From: CAZUAQ01 sp964618455
Lineage (GTDB): Bacteria; Planctomycetota; Phycisphaerae; UBA1845; PWPN01
Direction: 5' to 3'
Assembly: GCA_964618455.1 (NCBI GenBank)
Contig: CAZUAQ010000047.1
Location: 1 to 40,679, forward strand
Length of the DNA stretch: 40,679 bases
The position numbers and the translations under genes are program-made. Shown piece after piece: positions 8,237-16,865 of this stretch; within the stretch, counting starts at the first letter, position 1, and each line of letters begins with the position of its first letter. Under the pieces are notes generated by a model, which was given only the letters and a program-made list of their open reading frames with translations, was not told the origin of the DNA and searched no databases.

Positions 8237-8590
8237 ATGCAGATCGACATTGTGGCCCAGAATGCGGAAGTTCCCCGCCATCTCAAGGCCCTGATCCTGA
8301 GGCGGGCTCATTATGCCCTCGGCCGCTTCGCCGACGCGGTTCGGCGGGTCCGGATCCGCCTTTCGGACGAAAACGGTCCGCGTGGAGGCATGGACAAACG
8401 CTGCCTGCTCGACGTGAAGCTGGCCCGCTCCGGCTCGCTTCAAATCGACGTGAAGGACGAGGAGTTCATGCCCGCCTTGAGTCGGGCCATGGATCGCGCC
8501 GCCCGGCGGATCCACGAAAAGATCGACCGTCATCGCACGATTCGCCGGCGGTCGCTCTCACGGAGCAAACGTGTGATGCAAATGGCATAA
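8237..8590 (+). CDS. hpf: Ribosome hibernation promoting factor / RaiA family
   Basis: A 117-residue member of the HPF/RaiA (sigma-54 modulation protein) family, which binds the decoding region of the 30S subunit and idles ribosomes in stationary phase. The family pattern is visible: an N-terminal beta strand (MQIDIVAQNAEVP), a helix (HLKALILRRAHYALGRFADAV), strands ending in DVKLARSGSLQIDVKDEEF, and a C-terminal helix (ALSRAMDRAARRIHEKIDRH). It lacks the C-terminal dimerisation domain of long HPF, so it is a short form that would need a partner to make 100S dimers. The basic Arg-rich tail is common in short forms. A strong AAGGAG Shine-Dalgarno lies 7 bases before the ATG. Confidence 0.85.
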   Translation: MQIDIVAQNAEVPRHLKALILRRAHYALGRFADAVRRVRIRLSDENGPRGGMDKRCLLDVKLARSGSLQIDVKDEEFMPALSRAMDRAARRIHEKIDRHRTIRRRSLSRSKRVMQMA

Positions 8591-8801
8591 CGGTCGATCG
8601 TGATCGCAAAATAAGAATCAACGCAGGACAGCCCTTACAAGATGCGTCGGTTCGGTCCTCGGGGGATCGGATTGACGCATCGCTTTTCATGAGGGGATGA
8701 TCACTTCGTGCGGTCGGCATGAAGATTCCGACACACCTTCCTGACCGGCTTTCGCTCAGCCCATGGGTCACGGCAAGGGCGCAGAGGGGGTCGCCACGAA
8801 A

Positions 8802-10175
8802 TCAGCGGGCGCTCGCCAGCTGCTGCATGGCGTGGCGGTAGACCTCGACGCAGTTCTGTGCCGAATCGACCCAGGACATCTTCCGGACTTCGATGGCCCC
8901 GTGCTGGCGAAGGGTGGATTGCAGCGGCGCGTGACGCAGCACGGCCACGATCTTGTTGGCCATCTCGTCCACGTCCCAGAAGTCGACTTTCAACGCGTGC
9001 GTGAGCACTTCCGACACACCGGACTGCTTGCTGATGATCACCGGCGTGTTGTTGCTCAGCGCTTCGAGCGGCGCGATGCCGAAGGGCTCCGAGACGCTCG
9101 GCATGACGTACAGATCCGCCATCTGGAAAACCCGTTCCACATCCTTGCCGCGAAGGAAGCCGGTGAAGAGCAGCCGGTCGCCGATCCCCATCTCGTTGGC
9201 CTGGTGCATCACCCGATGGATCATGTCACCCGAGCCCGCCATGACGAAGCGTACGTTCTCCATGACATCCAGGACCTTGCGCGCGGCCTGCAGGAAGTAC
9301 TCCGGCCCCTTCTGCATGGTGATGCGCCCGAGGAAAAGCACGATCTTCTCATCCTTGCTGATGTTCGCCGGCGTCGTGGGAAAGGCCTGGCCGTTGAATT
9401 CGATCGCGTTGTAAACGACGTCGACCTTCTCCGCCGGCACACCGTAACGCGACGTGACGATGTTCTTCGTCAGCACGCTCACGGCGATGACGCGCGTCGC
9501 GTAATGAAGCCCCGCCCGCTCGATGTCGTAGATGCGCTGATTGACATGCTCGCCGCTGCGATCGAACTCCGTCGAGTGGATATGAACGACAAGCGGCCTG
9601 CCGGTCATCGCCGCCACCGCGATTCCCGCCCGATAAGTCATCCAGTCATGCGCATGAATGACGTCGAAGTCCTCATCGATCGCCACGTGCATCGCCAGCC
9701 GCGCGTAGCGGTTGATCTCCACGAACATGTCCCCGTCGTAGTGACCGCCGGACGACTGTTGTTGCAGTTGGGGATCGGTGACCTCCGGTGCGTCCCATTC
9801 GAAACCGGGGATGCGCGCCAGCAACTCCGTCTTCTGCGCGGCGATCTGCTCGGTCGCCCGTACCGCCGCCGTCTGGTGCGCGACCGTCTCTTCCGGTGAT
9901 GCGTATGCACTGAAACCACCGGCGTCCAGGAGACAGAAGGTGACGTTCTCCAGCCCTTCCTCGCTCATCCCGTAGGTCACACCGGGCTTGTGCTTACGCT
10001 GCGTGGACGGGCTCACCAACCGAACGTGGGACTGATCTCCGGTGACCGGCTTGGGTAGCAGGAAACTCACCTCCACGCCGATCTGACTCATGCCTTTGGT
10101 CAGACCATGGCAGGCAGTGCCCAATCCACCGGAGATGAAGGGGGGAAATTCCCATCCGAGCATCAGCACCTTCAT
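8802..10175 (-). CDS. GT4-family glycosyltransferase (glycogen-synthase-like)
   Basis: A 457-residue retaining GT-B glycosyltransferase. The N-terminal domain begins MKVLMLGWEFPPFISGGLGTACHGL, the glycine-rich acceptor loop seen in glycogen synthases and GT4 enzymes, and contains HAHDWMTY and HIHSTEFDR. The C-terminal domain has the VLFLGRITMQKG nucleotide-sugar motif and the EPFGIAPLE motif, with the E-x7-E pair at Glu363 and Glu371. No signal peptide or membrane segment is seen. GGAG precedes the ATG by about 10 bases. The nearby CBM48 protein makes an alpha-glucan role tempting, but GT4 enzymes use many donors. The 211 bases from 8591 to 8801 hold nothing recognisable. Confidence 0.85.
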   Translation of the reverse strand: MKVLMLGWEFPPFISGGLGTACHGLTKGMSQIGVEVSFLLPKPVTGDQSHVRLVSPSTQRKHKPGVTYGMSEEGLENVTFCLLDAGGFSAYASPEETVAHQTAAVRATEQIAAQKTELLARIPGFEWDAPEVTDPQLQQQSSGGHYDGDMFVEINRYARLAMHVAIDEDFDVIHAHDWMTYRAGIAVAAMTGRPLVVHIHSTEFDRSGEHVNQRIYDIERAGLHYATRVIAVSVLTKNIVTSRYGVPAEKVDVVYNAIEFNGQAFPTTPANISKDEKIVLFLGRITMQKGPEYFLQAARKVLDVMENVRFVMAGSGDMIHRVMHQANEMGIGDRLLFTGFLRGKDVERVFQMADLYVMPSVSEPFGIAPLEALSNNTPVIISKQSGVSEVLTHALKVDFWDVDEMANKIVAVLRHAPLQSTLRQHGAIEVRKMSWVDSAQNCVEVYRHAMQQLASAR

Positions 10176-10520
10176 GATCGCGAGACTCCCAGGTCAAAGT
10201 GGTTTGCAGGCGTTGCTCTCGGTATGCCAACCTTCGCGCATGAACCGCCCGAGCAAGACCGGAGGCTTCTCCGAAAAGGTCACTTGTTCATTATCGGTAA
10301 GCACCCGCGGCCGGGCCAATCGAAGGATACCGATGGGCATCAATTTCAACATAGCTTCGCCATTTCCGAGTGTCAAACACAACTTTGCCTCGACGCGCAA
10401 TTTTGCTCTCGACCCGTGCGACCCTCGTGTCGGCAGTAGCTATACGTTATCATGAGCAGTGAATGCCGCAGCCGCGCAGACTCCACCATTCCGGACACCT
10501 GTCCCCCAGGGGAACCCGAC
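10176..10520. other. Divergent intergenic region between the GT4 and oxidoreductase genes
   Basis: 345 bases between divergent starts. On the minus strand a small open frame (10194-10352) may be a leader gene. On the plus strand TATACG at 10441-10446 is a poor -10 candidate about 75 bases before the next start. No repeat or strong hairpin is evident. Confidence 0.4.
10194..10352 (-). CDS. Possible 52-residue protein ahead of the GT4 gene
   Basis: An ATG-initiated frame beginning MLKLMPIGILRLARPRVL ends 18 bases before the GT4 start, on the same strand. It has no family I recognise and no strong Shine-Dalgarno. Codon use is moderately G/C at third positions. It could be a small leader protein co-transcribed with the glycosyltransferase, or a chance frame. 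An in-frame ATG at 10400 would add 16 residues. Confidence 0.25.
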   Translation of the reverse strand: MLKLMPIGILRLARPRVLTDNEQVTFSEKPPVLLGRFMREGWHTESNACKPL

Positions 10521-11909
10521 ATGCCTTCGACTCGAACCACGCGACGCCAGTTTGTCTCGAGTTCCACCGCTGCCACGGCGGGACTCATGGCAATCGCCGG
10601 CACGGCCCGAAGCCAGACCCGCGTCAGCGGCGCGAATGAACGGATCTCCGTCGCACTCGTCGGCGCCGGCAGCCGCGGCACGACCCTGCTCGAGTGGATC
10701 CATCGCCTCTCCGCGGACCAGAACGTCGAAATCTCTGCCGTCTGCGACATCTGGAACCAGCGTCGCGATGCTGCTCGAGATCAGGTTCATGCCTGGAGAG
10801 GATCGCCCGCCCACTCCTACGCCACATTGGCAGAAGTGTGTGAAAATCCGGGCATCGACGCCGTGGTCCTCGCCACGCCGGACTTTCAGCATGCTTTCCA
10901 GACGAAACTTGCCGTCGAGCACGGCAAGCACGTTTACGCCGAAAAGCCAATGGGATGCGATTTCAACCAGATCAAGGCCGCCCGCGATGTCGTACGGTCG
11001 ACAGGCAAGATCGTTCAGCTCGGCACGACGTTGCGAAGCACCGGGGGGCCCTGGGCAGCACGCGATTTCGTGAAGTTGGGCGGTCTGGGCAAGGTGACGT
11101 ACGTGGAGATCACTGAGCCCCTCTTCCAACAGCGTTGGCGCATCCCCGGCTCGGAACATTCCCTGATTGAGAAGGACACGGACTGGCGAGAGTTTCTCGC
11201 CTACACGCCCGAAGTGCCCTTCGACGCGCGGAAATACCGCGAGTTTCGATTGTTCTGGCCTTACTCGACGGGCATCTTCTGCCAGTGGATGAGCCACGCC
11301 ATCGATCTGGTCAACCTCGTGCTGGATGCTGCGCCGCTGTCGGTCATGGCGTCCGGGGGGGTTTACCTCTGGAAGGACGGACGAACCAATCCGGATACGG
11401 CCCAATGTTTATTCGAATACCCCGACGATTGTTTGGTGAGCTACCACATGCGGCTGGGCAACGGCACCAACACGCGCAAGATGTTCTTCTACGGCACCAA
11501 GGGCACCCTGGACCTCTACTCCGGTCTGGCTTATGGCGACGGGGGCGGTGGTGAGGTACGGCGCGACTGGCTGCCCGGATCCATTCCCGAGTTCAGCGTG
11601 AACGGCGAGGCCCGGCTTCCGGATCGACGATTGGGAGGCAAGCCCGTGCGCGGTGAGCCGGACGGCGATCACATGGTCGATTTCTTCCAGTGCATCCGCA
11701 GCGGTAAAGCCCCGAAGGCCGATATCGATGCAGGGTACCTGCACAGCGTGGCCACCACGATGGCGGGCATGTCATTGCGCACCGGTTCGAAGATTGTCTA
11801 CGACCCCCAGAGCGAGACCCTCCATCCTCACGGTCGCTCGGGAGACAAGGGCAATCCGCCTCCGCCCAAGGTCGAACACTCCGGTGCCGCCATCAACCGG
11901 GACAGTTGA
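10521..11909 (+). CDS. Tat-exported Gfo/Idh/MocA family oxidoreductase
   Basis: A 462-residue NAD(P)-dependent sugar or inositol oxidoreductase sent out by the twin-arginine pathway. The signal is TTRRQFVSSSTAATAGLMAIAG (Arg8-Arg9 followed by a hydrophobic stretch), which means the protein folds with its cofactor before export. The Rossmann motif is ALVGAGSRG (Gly48, Gly50, Gly53) and the family's EKP motif sits at 141-143 (YAEKPMGC). The C-terminal alpha/beta domain follows. Start 10521 has AGGGGA 7 bases upstream and is the one that places the Tat signal at the N-terminus. Such proteins are numerous in planctomycetes. The DUF1080 gene converges on it, which fits a role in breakdown of 3-keto sugars, by inference. 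Confidence 0.9.
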   Translation: MPSTRTTRRQFVSSSTAATAGLMAIAGTARSQTRVSGANERISVALVGAGSRGTTLLEWIHRLSADQNVEISAVCDIWNQRRDAARDQVHAWRGSPAHSYATLAEVCENPGIDAVVLATPDFQHAFQTKLAVEHGKHVYAEKPMGCDFNQIKAARDVVRSTGKIVQLGTTLRSTGGPWAARDFVKLGGLGKVTYVEITEPLFQQRWRIPGSEHSLIEKDTDWREFLAYTPEVPFDARKYREFRLFWPYSTGIFCQWMSHAIDLVNLVLDAAPLSVMASGGVYLWKDGRTNPDTAQCLFEYPDDCLVSYHMRLGNGTNTRKMFFYGTKGTLDLYSGLAYGDGGGGEVRRDWLPGSIPEFSVNGEARLPDRRLGGKPVRGEPDGDHMVDFFQCIRSGKAPKADIDAGYLHSVATTMAGMSLRTGSKIVYDPQSETLHPHGRSGDKGNPPPPKVEHSGAAINRDS

Positions 11910-11940
11910 CCGTGAACTTACAATTGACCGTGAACATACA
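11906..11940 (+). repeat. Tandem 17-base repeat over the stop of the oxidoreductase gene
   Basis: TTGACCGTGAACTTACA (11906-11922) is followed after one base by TTGACCGTGAACATACA (11924-11940), with a single difference. The first copy contains the TGA stop. It looks like a small local duplication. Confidence 0.7.
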
Positions 11941-11963
11941 GTGCGGAACAGGCTCGCCCGCTC

Positions 11964-13418
11964 TCACGGCTCCAGGTTCTTGATACGGAGGTTCCGGAAC
12001 CACACCTTATCGTTGTGGTCCTGCAGCCCGATGACTCCACGGCGAAGCCGCCGGGCCAGTTTGGGGTCCTCGCTCATGGTGAACTCCTGCACCAGCTGAT
12101 CGTTGATGCGTATGGTCACCTGATCGCCCCGGCACGCGATCTCGGCGGCGTTCCATTCCCCCGGGGGACGTGTGGCATCGACTTTCGGAGCACGGACGTC
12201 GTAGATCGCTCCGGTCGCATCCTTGTGCGTCGGCGTGAAGTTGATACCGCGAATCTGCATTTCCATGCCGAAGCGTGAGCACCGCCCGTCCAGCGACGCC
12301 CGCAGGAAGATCCCGCTGTTGCCCTTCTGTTCGATCTTGAACTCCAGCCGCAATATGAACGACGCGTACCGCTTGCGTGTCATCAGCCACGGGCCGCTGA
12401 TCCCGTCGCAATGGATGGTGCCGTCCCGGACCGTCCAACCGCCCCAGTGCGAGGTCAACGTCGTCCAGCCCGAAAGGTCCTGTCCGTTGAAGAGCAACTC
12501 GAATCCCTCCTTCCGTTCCCGGTCCGACAGACGCGCGGGTTCATGCTTGGACGTCGGCATGCGATCCGCCTGGAGCGCCAGACGCACTTCTTCAACCCGG
12601 TCGAGAAACGCCTGCGTCGATTTCGTACACGGAAACTGCGGACCCTTCGCTTTCGCATCCTCGCCGCAGAGCTGAACGCGTTCCCGCGGAAGGACGACCG
12701 TATTCGTACGCTTCGGTGTGAAGTGTTCGTACGGTGAGGGCGAAGTCATCCATTTTCGGAGCGAGTCGGGATTGTCTGAGGCGTAGAGAAGGGTATCGCC
12801 GACATTGCCCGGCACGAGCCGTGCGGGAATGGCGACCAACGCGTCCTCCTTGACTTCACGAATTTTCCTGGCCAGGCGGAACACCAACTCCGGATCGTCC
12901 AGGTCGCAGGGCGCCTGCCGCGGCCACGGCCCATCGTGATGGAGATCCCCGATGTAGAAAACCATGCTGTAGCGGTCCTGGATGGCCTTCATCAGTTCGG
13001 TGACCGCGCGCTCGTACGCCTCGGCATCCTCGAGCCAGAGTTCGGGCTTCGCCGAGAAGAGGCTCACCACGCAGCCCATGTAATGGTCACGGATCCCGAC
13101 CGCCAACCACTTGAAGTCCTTCCCTGAACCGGCTTTGCGCAACGTACCGTCCGGGGCGAAAAAGCGATCTTTCGGGTCGTCGAGATGAATGGCGATCGTG
13201 TTGACGCCTTGGGCCGCCAACGGTTGAAGGTGGAGTTGGAGCGTCTCCTGATGCGCGGGCAGACGCCTCCAGTGCCCCAGATCGACGCACCATGCCGGGA
13301 ATCGGCCCGGCTTGTGGAAATGGCCTTCCTTGATGCGAAGCAGGTTCGCGCCTTCGGCGGAAACCGAAAACACCACCATCAACACGAGTACCCTGGTCAG
13401 CCACGCTGCCGTTTTCAT
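11964..13418 (-). CDS. Secreted DUF1080 (3-keto-disaccharide hydrolase) protein with unrecognised N-terminal domain
   Basis: A 484-residue exported protein. The ATG at 13418 is preceded by a near-perfect GAGGAGGT and starts a signal peptide (MKTAAWLTRVLVLMVVFSVSAEGA). About 38 extra codons upstream are rejected. The last ~190 residues are a DUF1080 jelly-roll domain: GFELLFNGQDLSGWTTL, then DGTIHCDG, the EFKIEQKGNSGIFLR strand, and HNDKVWFRNLRIKNLEP at the end. Some DUF1080 members cleave 3-keto-glycosides. Residues about 25-290 have a separate fold with features such as GVNTIAIHLDDPKDRFFAPDG and MVFYIGDLHHDGPWP, perhaps a sugar-hydrolase-like barrel, but I do not recognise the family. It is convergent with the Gfo/Idh/MocA gene and divergent from the FG-GAP gene. 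Confidence 0.85.
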   Translation of the reverse strand: MKTAAWLTRVLVLMVVFSVSAEGANLLRIKEGHFHKPGRFPAWCVDLGHWRRLPAHQETLQLHLQPLAAQGVNTIAIHLDDPKDRFFAPDGTLRKAGSGKDFKWLAVGIRDHYMGCVVSLFSAKPELWLEDAEAYERAVTELMKAIQDRYSMVFYIGDLHHDGPWPRQAPCDLDDPELVFRLARKIREVKEDALVAIPARLVPGNVGDTLLYASDNPDSLRKWMTSPSPYEHFTPKRTNTVVLPRERVQLCGEDAKAKGPQFPCTKSTQAFLDRVEEVRLALQADRMPTSKHEPARLSDRERKEGFELLFNGQDLSGWTTLTSHWGGWTVRDGTIHCDGISGPWLMTRKRYASFILRLEFKIEQKGNSGIFLRASLDGRCSRFGMEMQIRGINFTPTHKDATGAIYDVRAPKVDATRPPGEWNAAEIACRGDQVTIRINDQLVQEFTMSEDPKLARRLRRGVIGLQDHNDKVWFRNLRIKNLEP

Positions 13419-13598
13419 CGGATGGACCTCCTCGAGGCGGGTCATGCTCATGTGTAGACTAGCGGGATCGCGGACAATCGTCCACGCAGACCTGCCACGC
13501 GAGCCCTGCCACACGGCCGCGGGATTGTTCATCAGGCCGGGTCCATTATCATGGTCCGTATCTCGTGAACACGATTCGACCCTCCGGAGGAAACCACG

Positions 13599-14816
13599 AT
13601 GTCATACAAGTCGAACATCTCTGTCATGCTGGCCGCCCTGTTCAGCATCTCCGCCATCGCGTCCGCGGGGGAACACCCCTTCCCCTTTACGAAGGTCAAG
13701 CTCGACGGCCCGGTAAAATTCAAGAAGCACGTGCTCAACGATACGTTCTTCAGCGAGGGCGCCAACGTCGGTGACGTGAATCACGATGAGAGAATCGACG
13801 TCATCGCCGGACCGTACTGGTACGAAGCCCCGGACTGGAAAAAGCACGAACTCCGCAAGCCCGGCACTTATGACTACGCCAACGGTTACTGCACCTCGTT
13901 CCTGACCTACACCATGGACGTCAATCACGACGGCTGGGTCGACGTCATCGTCATCGGGTTCCCGGGCCAGGAGGCCAAGTGGTACGAAAACCCGCGCAAC
14001 AAGCCGGGCCACTGGAAGGAACACAAACTCGCCCAATGGGCATGCAACGAGACCCCGCAGTTCTTCGACGTCGACGGCAACAAGCGGGGCGATCTCGTGA
14101 TGGGCTTCACACCCGAGACCGAGCGATTCGGTTGGATGACCTGGTTTGCCTCGCCCGATCAGCCGGGCCAGGGCCACTGGAAGATGTACGTCATCGGCGG
14201 GCCGGAAGCGCCGGGCACGTTCCGGTTCTCCCACGGCCTCGGCCTCGGTGACCTCAATGCCGACGGTCGCAACGATGTGATCATCACCAAGGGGTGGTGG
14301 GAGTGCCCGGAGAACGCGCGCACGCACAACTGGACATTCCACGAAGCCAACCTCGGCGACGACTGTGCGGACATGTTTGCCTACGACGTCGATGACGACG
14401 GCGACGCCGACGTGCTCTCCTCCTCGGCGCACAACTACGGTATCTGGTGGCATGAACAGAAGAAGGCCGACGACGGCAAGGTGAGCTGGTCGCGCCACAC
14501 GATCTACGACAAGTTCTCGCAGACGCATGCGCTGAAAATGGCGGATGTGAATGGTGACGGATTGCCCGACCTGGTGACCGGCAAGCGCTTTTTCGCGCAC
14601 AACGGCAACGATCCAGGTGGCCACGAACCGGCGGTACTCTACTGGTTCGAATTCAGCCGAAAGAAAGGCCAACCCCATTGGGAGCCGCATCGCATCGACG
14701 ACGACTCCGGTATCGGCACGCAGTTCGCCGTGGCCGACATCACCAACGACGGCAAACTCGACATCATCACCTCGAACAAGAAGGGAACGCACGTGTTCGA
14801 GAACGTGACGCGATGA
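13599..14816 (+). CDS. Secreted FG-GAP/VCBS repeat protein
   Basis: A 405-residue exported protein with a short signal peptide ending ASA-GEH. It contains at least seven repeats with the Ca-binding-like pattern D-x-N/D-x-D-G-x-x-D: GDVNHDERIDVIAG, MDVNHDGWVDVIV, FDVDGNKRGDLVMG, GDLNADGRNDVIITK, YDVDDDGDADVLSS, ADVNGDGLPDLVTG and ADITNDGKLDIITS. Such repeats form an integrin-like seven-bladed propeller, and here the number of blades matches a complete ring. Conserved aromatic pairs (PYWYE, WWE, IWWHEQ) recur between them. GGAGG lies 8 bases before the ATG. Planctomycete relatives are often encoded next to DUF1080 and Gfo/Idh/MocA genes, as here. Binding partner unknown. Confidence 0.85.
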   Translation: MSYKSNISVMLAALFSISAIASAGEHPFPFTKVKLDGPVKFKKHVLNDTFFSEGANVGDVNHDERIDVIAGPYWYEAPDWKKHELRKPGTYDYANGYCTSFLTYTMDVNHDGWVDVIVIGFPGQEAKWYENPRNKPGHWKEHKLAQWACNETPQFFDVDGNKRGDLVMGFTPETERFGWMTWFASPDQPGQGHWKMYVIGGPEAPGTFRFSHGLGLGDLNADGRNDVIITKGWWECPENARTHNWTFHEANLGDDCADMFAYDVDDDGDADVLSSSAHNYGIWWHEQKKADDGKVSWSRHTIYDKFSQTHALKMADVNGDGLPDLVTGKRFFAHNGNDPGGHEPAVLYWFEFSRKKGQPHWEPHRIDDDSGIGTQFAVADITNDGKLDIITSNKKGTHVFENVTR

Positions 14817-14855
14817 TTTCCCGCGTTCCCCGATTCGTGGCGACCGGGAACACCT

Positions 14856-14876
14856 CCGCGCGGCCCGGCCGCGCGG
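14856..14876. terminator. GC-only stem-loop between convergent genes
   Basis: CCGCGCGGCC (14856-14865) and GGCCGCGCGG (14867-14876) are perfect inverted copies around one base, so roughly an 8-9 pair stem can form. It lies in the 63-base gap between the FG-GAP stop and the tadC stop. Neither side has a T-run, so it could be a Rho-assisted or bidirectional transcript end. Confidence 0.4.
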
Positions 14877-14879
14877 CGC

Positions 14880-15818
14880 TCACAGCCCGCTCTTGCCGAG
14901 TTGCTCGACAATCTTCATGACCGCCGGTCCGAGCAGGACGACGAAGATCGACGGGAAGATGAAGAAAATCAGCGGCAGCATCAGCTTGACGGCCGTCTTC
15001 TGGGCACGCTCTTCCGCTTTGAGCCGGCGCTTGGTCCGTAGCGTGTCCGCCTGGGTTCGCAACGCCTTGGCGATACTCGTACCGAACTTCTCCGCCTGTG
15101 TGATCATCGCCACCAGAGCCCGCATCTCTTCCACGCCGCAGCGCGTGGCCATGTGAAGCAACGCCTCACTTCGCGGAACACCCATTTGTGTTTCCAGCGT
15201 GGCAATCTGCATCTCTTCGGCCAGGTCGCCGTGCACGTTCCGCATTTCATCCGAGACGCGCTGCAGGCCGGCATCGAGACCGAGACCGGATTCCACAGAG
15301 ACGACGAGAAGATCGAGCGAGTCGGGCAGGCCGTTGCGGATCCGTTCCTTGCGGCGGCCCGTGGCCAGCTTGAGCCAGATTTCCGGAAGCCAGAAGCCCA
15401 CACCACCGGCGAAGATCGCCACGGCGAACACGTTTCGACCGCTCATCCCGTACATCCACGCCAGACTCAGGCCGATCAGCAGGAAGACGATGCCCGTGAT
15501 GGTCTTGCTCGCCAAGTAGAAACGGCTCGCCGACTCTCGTCGAAAACCGGCCTGCGACAGCTTCTCGCGAAGCGTGGACATCTCCTCGTCCGACTTCGGC
15601 ATGACCGGCTTCATCGCGTAAGGCGCGACGCGTTCCAGCATCATCTTGGCCGCCGAGTTGCCACCGGGTTGCTTGACGATGTCCTCGGGCCGGTTCTTCT
15701 GCCCAAGCATACGCCGTTTGATATGCTCCTCGTCCTCGCGCTTCTTCGGCATCAGCGCGTAGATCACCAGCCCGACGCTGGCAATGGCAAGAAGCACGAT
15801 GATGATCATCTCGTTCAT
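14880..15818 (-). CDS. tadC: TadC, inner-membrane platform protein of the Flp pilus
   Basis: A 312-residue T2SSF-domain membrane protein, one of the pair of platform proteins on which the TadA ATPase acts. The N-terminus is a membrane anchor (MNEMIIIVLLAIASVGLVIYALMP). Two more segments lie near residues 105-150, and the T2SSF core (LPDSLDLLVVSVESGLGLDAGLQRV, then EEMRALVAMITQAEKFGTSIAKALR) is followed by a C-terminal segment (LMLPLIFFIFPSIFVVLLGPA). The start is 3 bases after the tadB stop with AAGGTG at good spacing, so the two are translationally linked. Last gene of the pilus locus. Confidence 0.93.
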   Translation of the reverse strand: MNEMIIIVLLAIASVGLVIYALMPKKREDEEHIKRRMLGQKNRPEDIVKQPGGNSAAKMMLERVAPYAMKPVMPKSDEEMSTLREKLSQAGFRRESASRFYLASKTITGIVFLLIGLSLAWMYGMSGRNVFAVAIFAGGVGFWLPEIWLKLATGRRKERIRNGLPDSLDLLVVSVESGLGLDAGLQRVSDEMRNVHGDLAEEMQIATLETQMGVPRSEALLHMATRCGVEEMRALVAMITQAEKFGTSIAKALRTQADTLRTKRRLKAEERAQKTAVKLMLPLIFFIFPSIFVVLLGPAVMKIVEQLGKSGL

Positions 15819-15821
15819 GGC

Positions 15822-16808
15822 TTACACCTTGATATTGACGATTTTCTTGATCATGGCCATGCCCATCAGGTCCATCCCGATGGCAATCAGCAGCATGATT
15901 CGGCCCGCATCGGTATTGATCAGCATGGTGCCGTATTCCGGATTGATCAGCATGGCCACGAAGAACACGACCACCGGCAGCAGGAACAGTACCCAGCCGG
16001 ACAGGCGCCCTTCTGCGGTCAAGGCCTGAACCGTGCCCAGCAGTTTGATCCGATCGCGAATCACGGCCCCGATCTTGTCGAGAATCTCCGCCAGATCGCC
16101 ACCGGTCTGCCTCTGAATCAATACGGACGTCACGAAGAACCGCATATCCATCTGGTCGACGCGGTTCGCCATGTTCAACATCGCTTCTTCAATCTTGATA
16201 CCCAGGTTCTGCTCCTGGAAGACGCGGGCGAATTCTCCGGCGATCGGATCGGGCATCTGCTGGCTGACCAGTTGGATACCGCTGGCCAGCGAGTGCCCGG
16301 CACGCAGCGCCTGCCCGAGCAACTCGAACACGTCGGGCAACTGGTTGATCATTTTGCGAATCCGGCGCTTGCGCTTCATGATCAGGTAGATCAGCGGAAG
16401 CCCCAGCACCGCGGCACTGCAGCCCATCGCGCTGAGCAGCCCGAACCCGAGCAGCGCCAGGCCGATCCCCGCCAGCAACGCGAGGCCCGAAAGGTTCACC
16501 AGCAGCTTCGACGCCGACATGTTCACGTCCGCCTGGTCGAGAACGCGCTGCAGGTTATTGACCACCTGGAAGTTCGCGATCATGTTCTCGAACGGATTGC
16601 CCTCGACGTCGGCCATGCGCTTGCGGAGCAGGCTTTCGCGCGCCTGCTGTTCGCGCCGCTCCGCGCCTCGGCTTTCCGTAAGGCGGTCCACGACCTTGCG
16701 CTGCTTGTTGGTTCGCATGTCCATGACAACCTGGAAGATGCCCAGGACCACGAAGATCGAACCTGCGATCGGCAGCAGGAGCAACATGATGTTCATTACC
16801 GTTGACAC
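15822..16808 (-). CDS. tadB: TadB, inner-membrane platform protein of the Flp pilus
   Basis: A 328-residue paralogue of TadC with the same T2SSF core (INQLPDVFELLGQALRAGHSLASGIQLV, then FVTSVLIQRQTGGDLAEILDKI) and membrane segments at about residues 5-28, 105-145 and 270-320. It is expected to form the pilus assembly platform with TadC. The start is uncertain: a GTG at 16808 has GGGGTG close upstream, while an ATG four codons later (16796) has no good Shine-Dalgarno, so I keep GTG. The gap to tadA is 57 bases. Confidence 0.92.
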   Translation of the reverse strand: MSTVMNIMLLLLPIAGSIFVVLGIFQVVMDMRTNKQRKVVDRLTESRGAERREQQARESLLRKRMADVEGNPFENMIANFQVVNNLQRVLDQADVNMSASKLLVNLSGLALLAGIGLALLGFGLLSAMGCSAAVLGLPLIYLIMKRKRRIRKMINQLPDVFELLGQALRAGHSLASGIQLVSQQMPDPIAGEFARVFQEQNLGIKIEEAMLNMANRVDQMDMRFFVTSVLIQRQTGGDLAEILDKIGAVIRDRIKLLGTVQALTAEGRLSGWVLFLLPVVVFFVAMLINPEYGTMLINTDAGRIMLLIAIGMDLMGMAMIKKIVNIKV

Positions 16809-16865
16809 TGTACACCCCGCGTTCGTTGAACGGGTAGACGGCCGATGACACGACCCCGACTTAGA

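Noticed and set aside
15153..16805. A 550-codon plus-strand open frame opposite tadC and tadB
   Set aside because: Its product is His/Gln/Arg-rich with no family and is the mirror of high-GC coding on the other strand.
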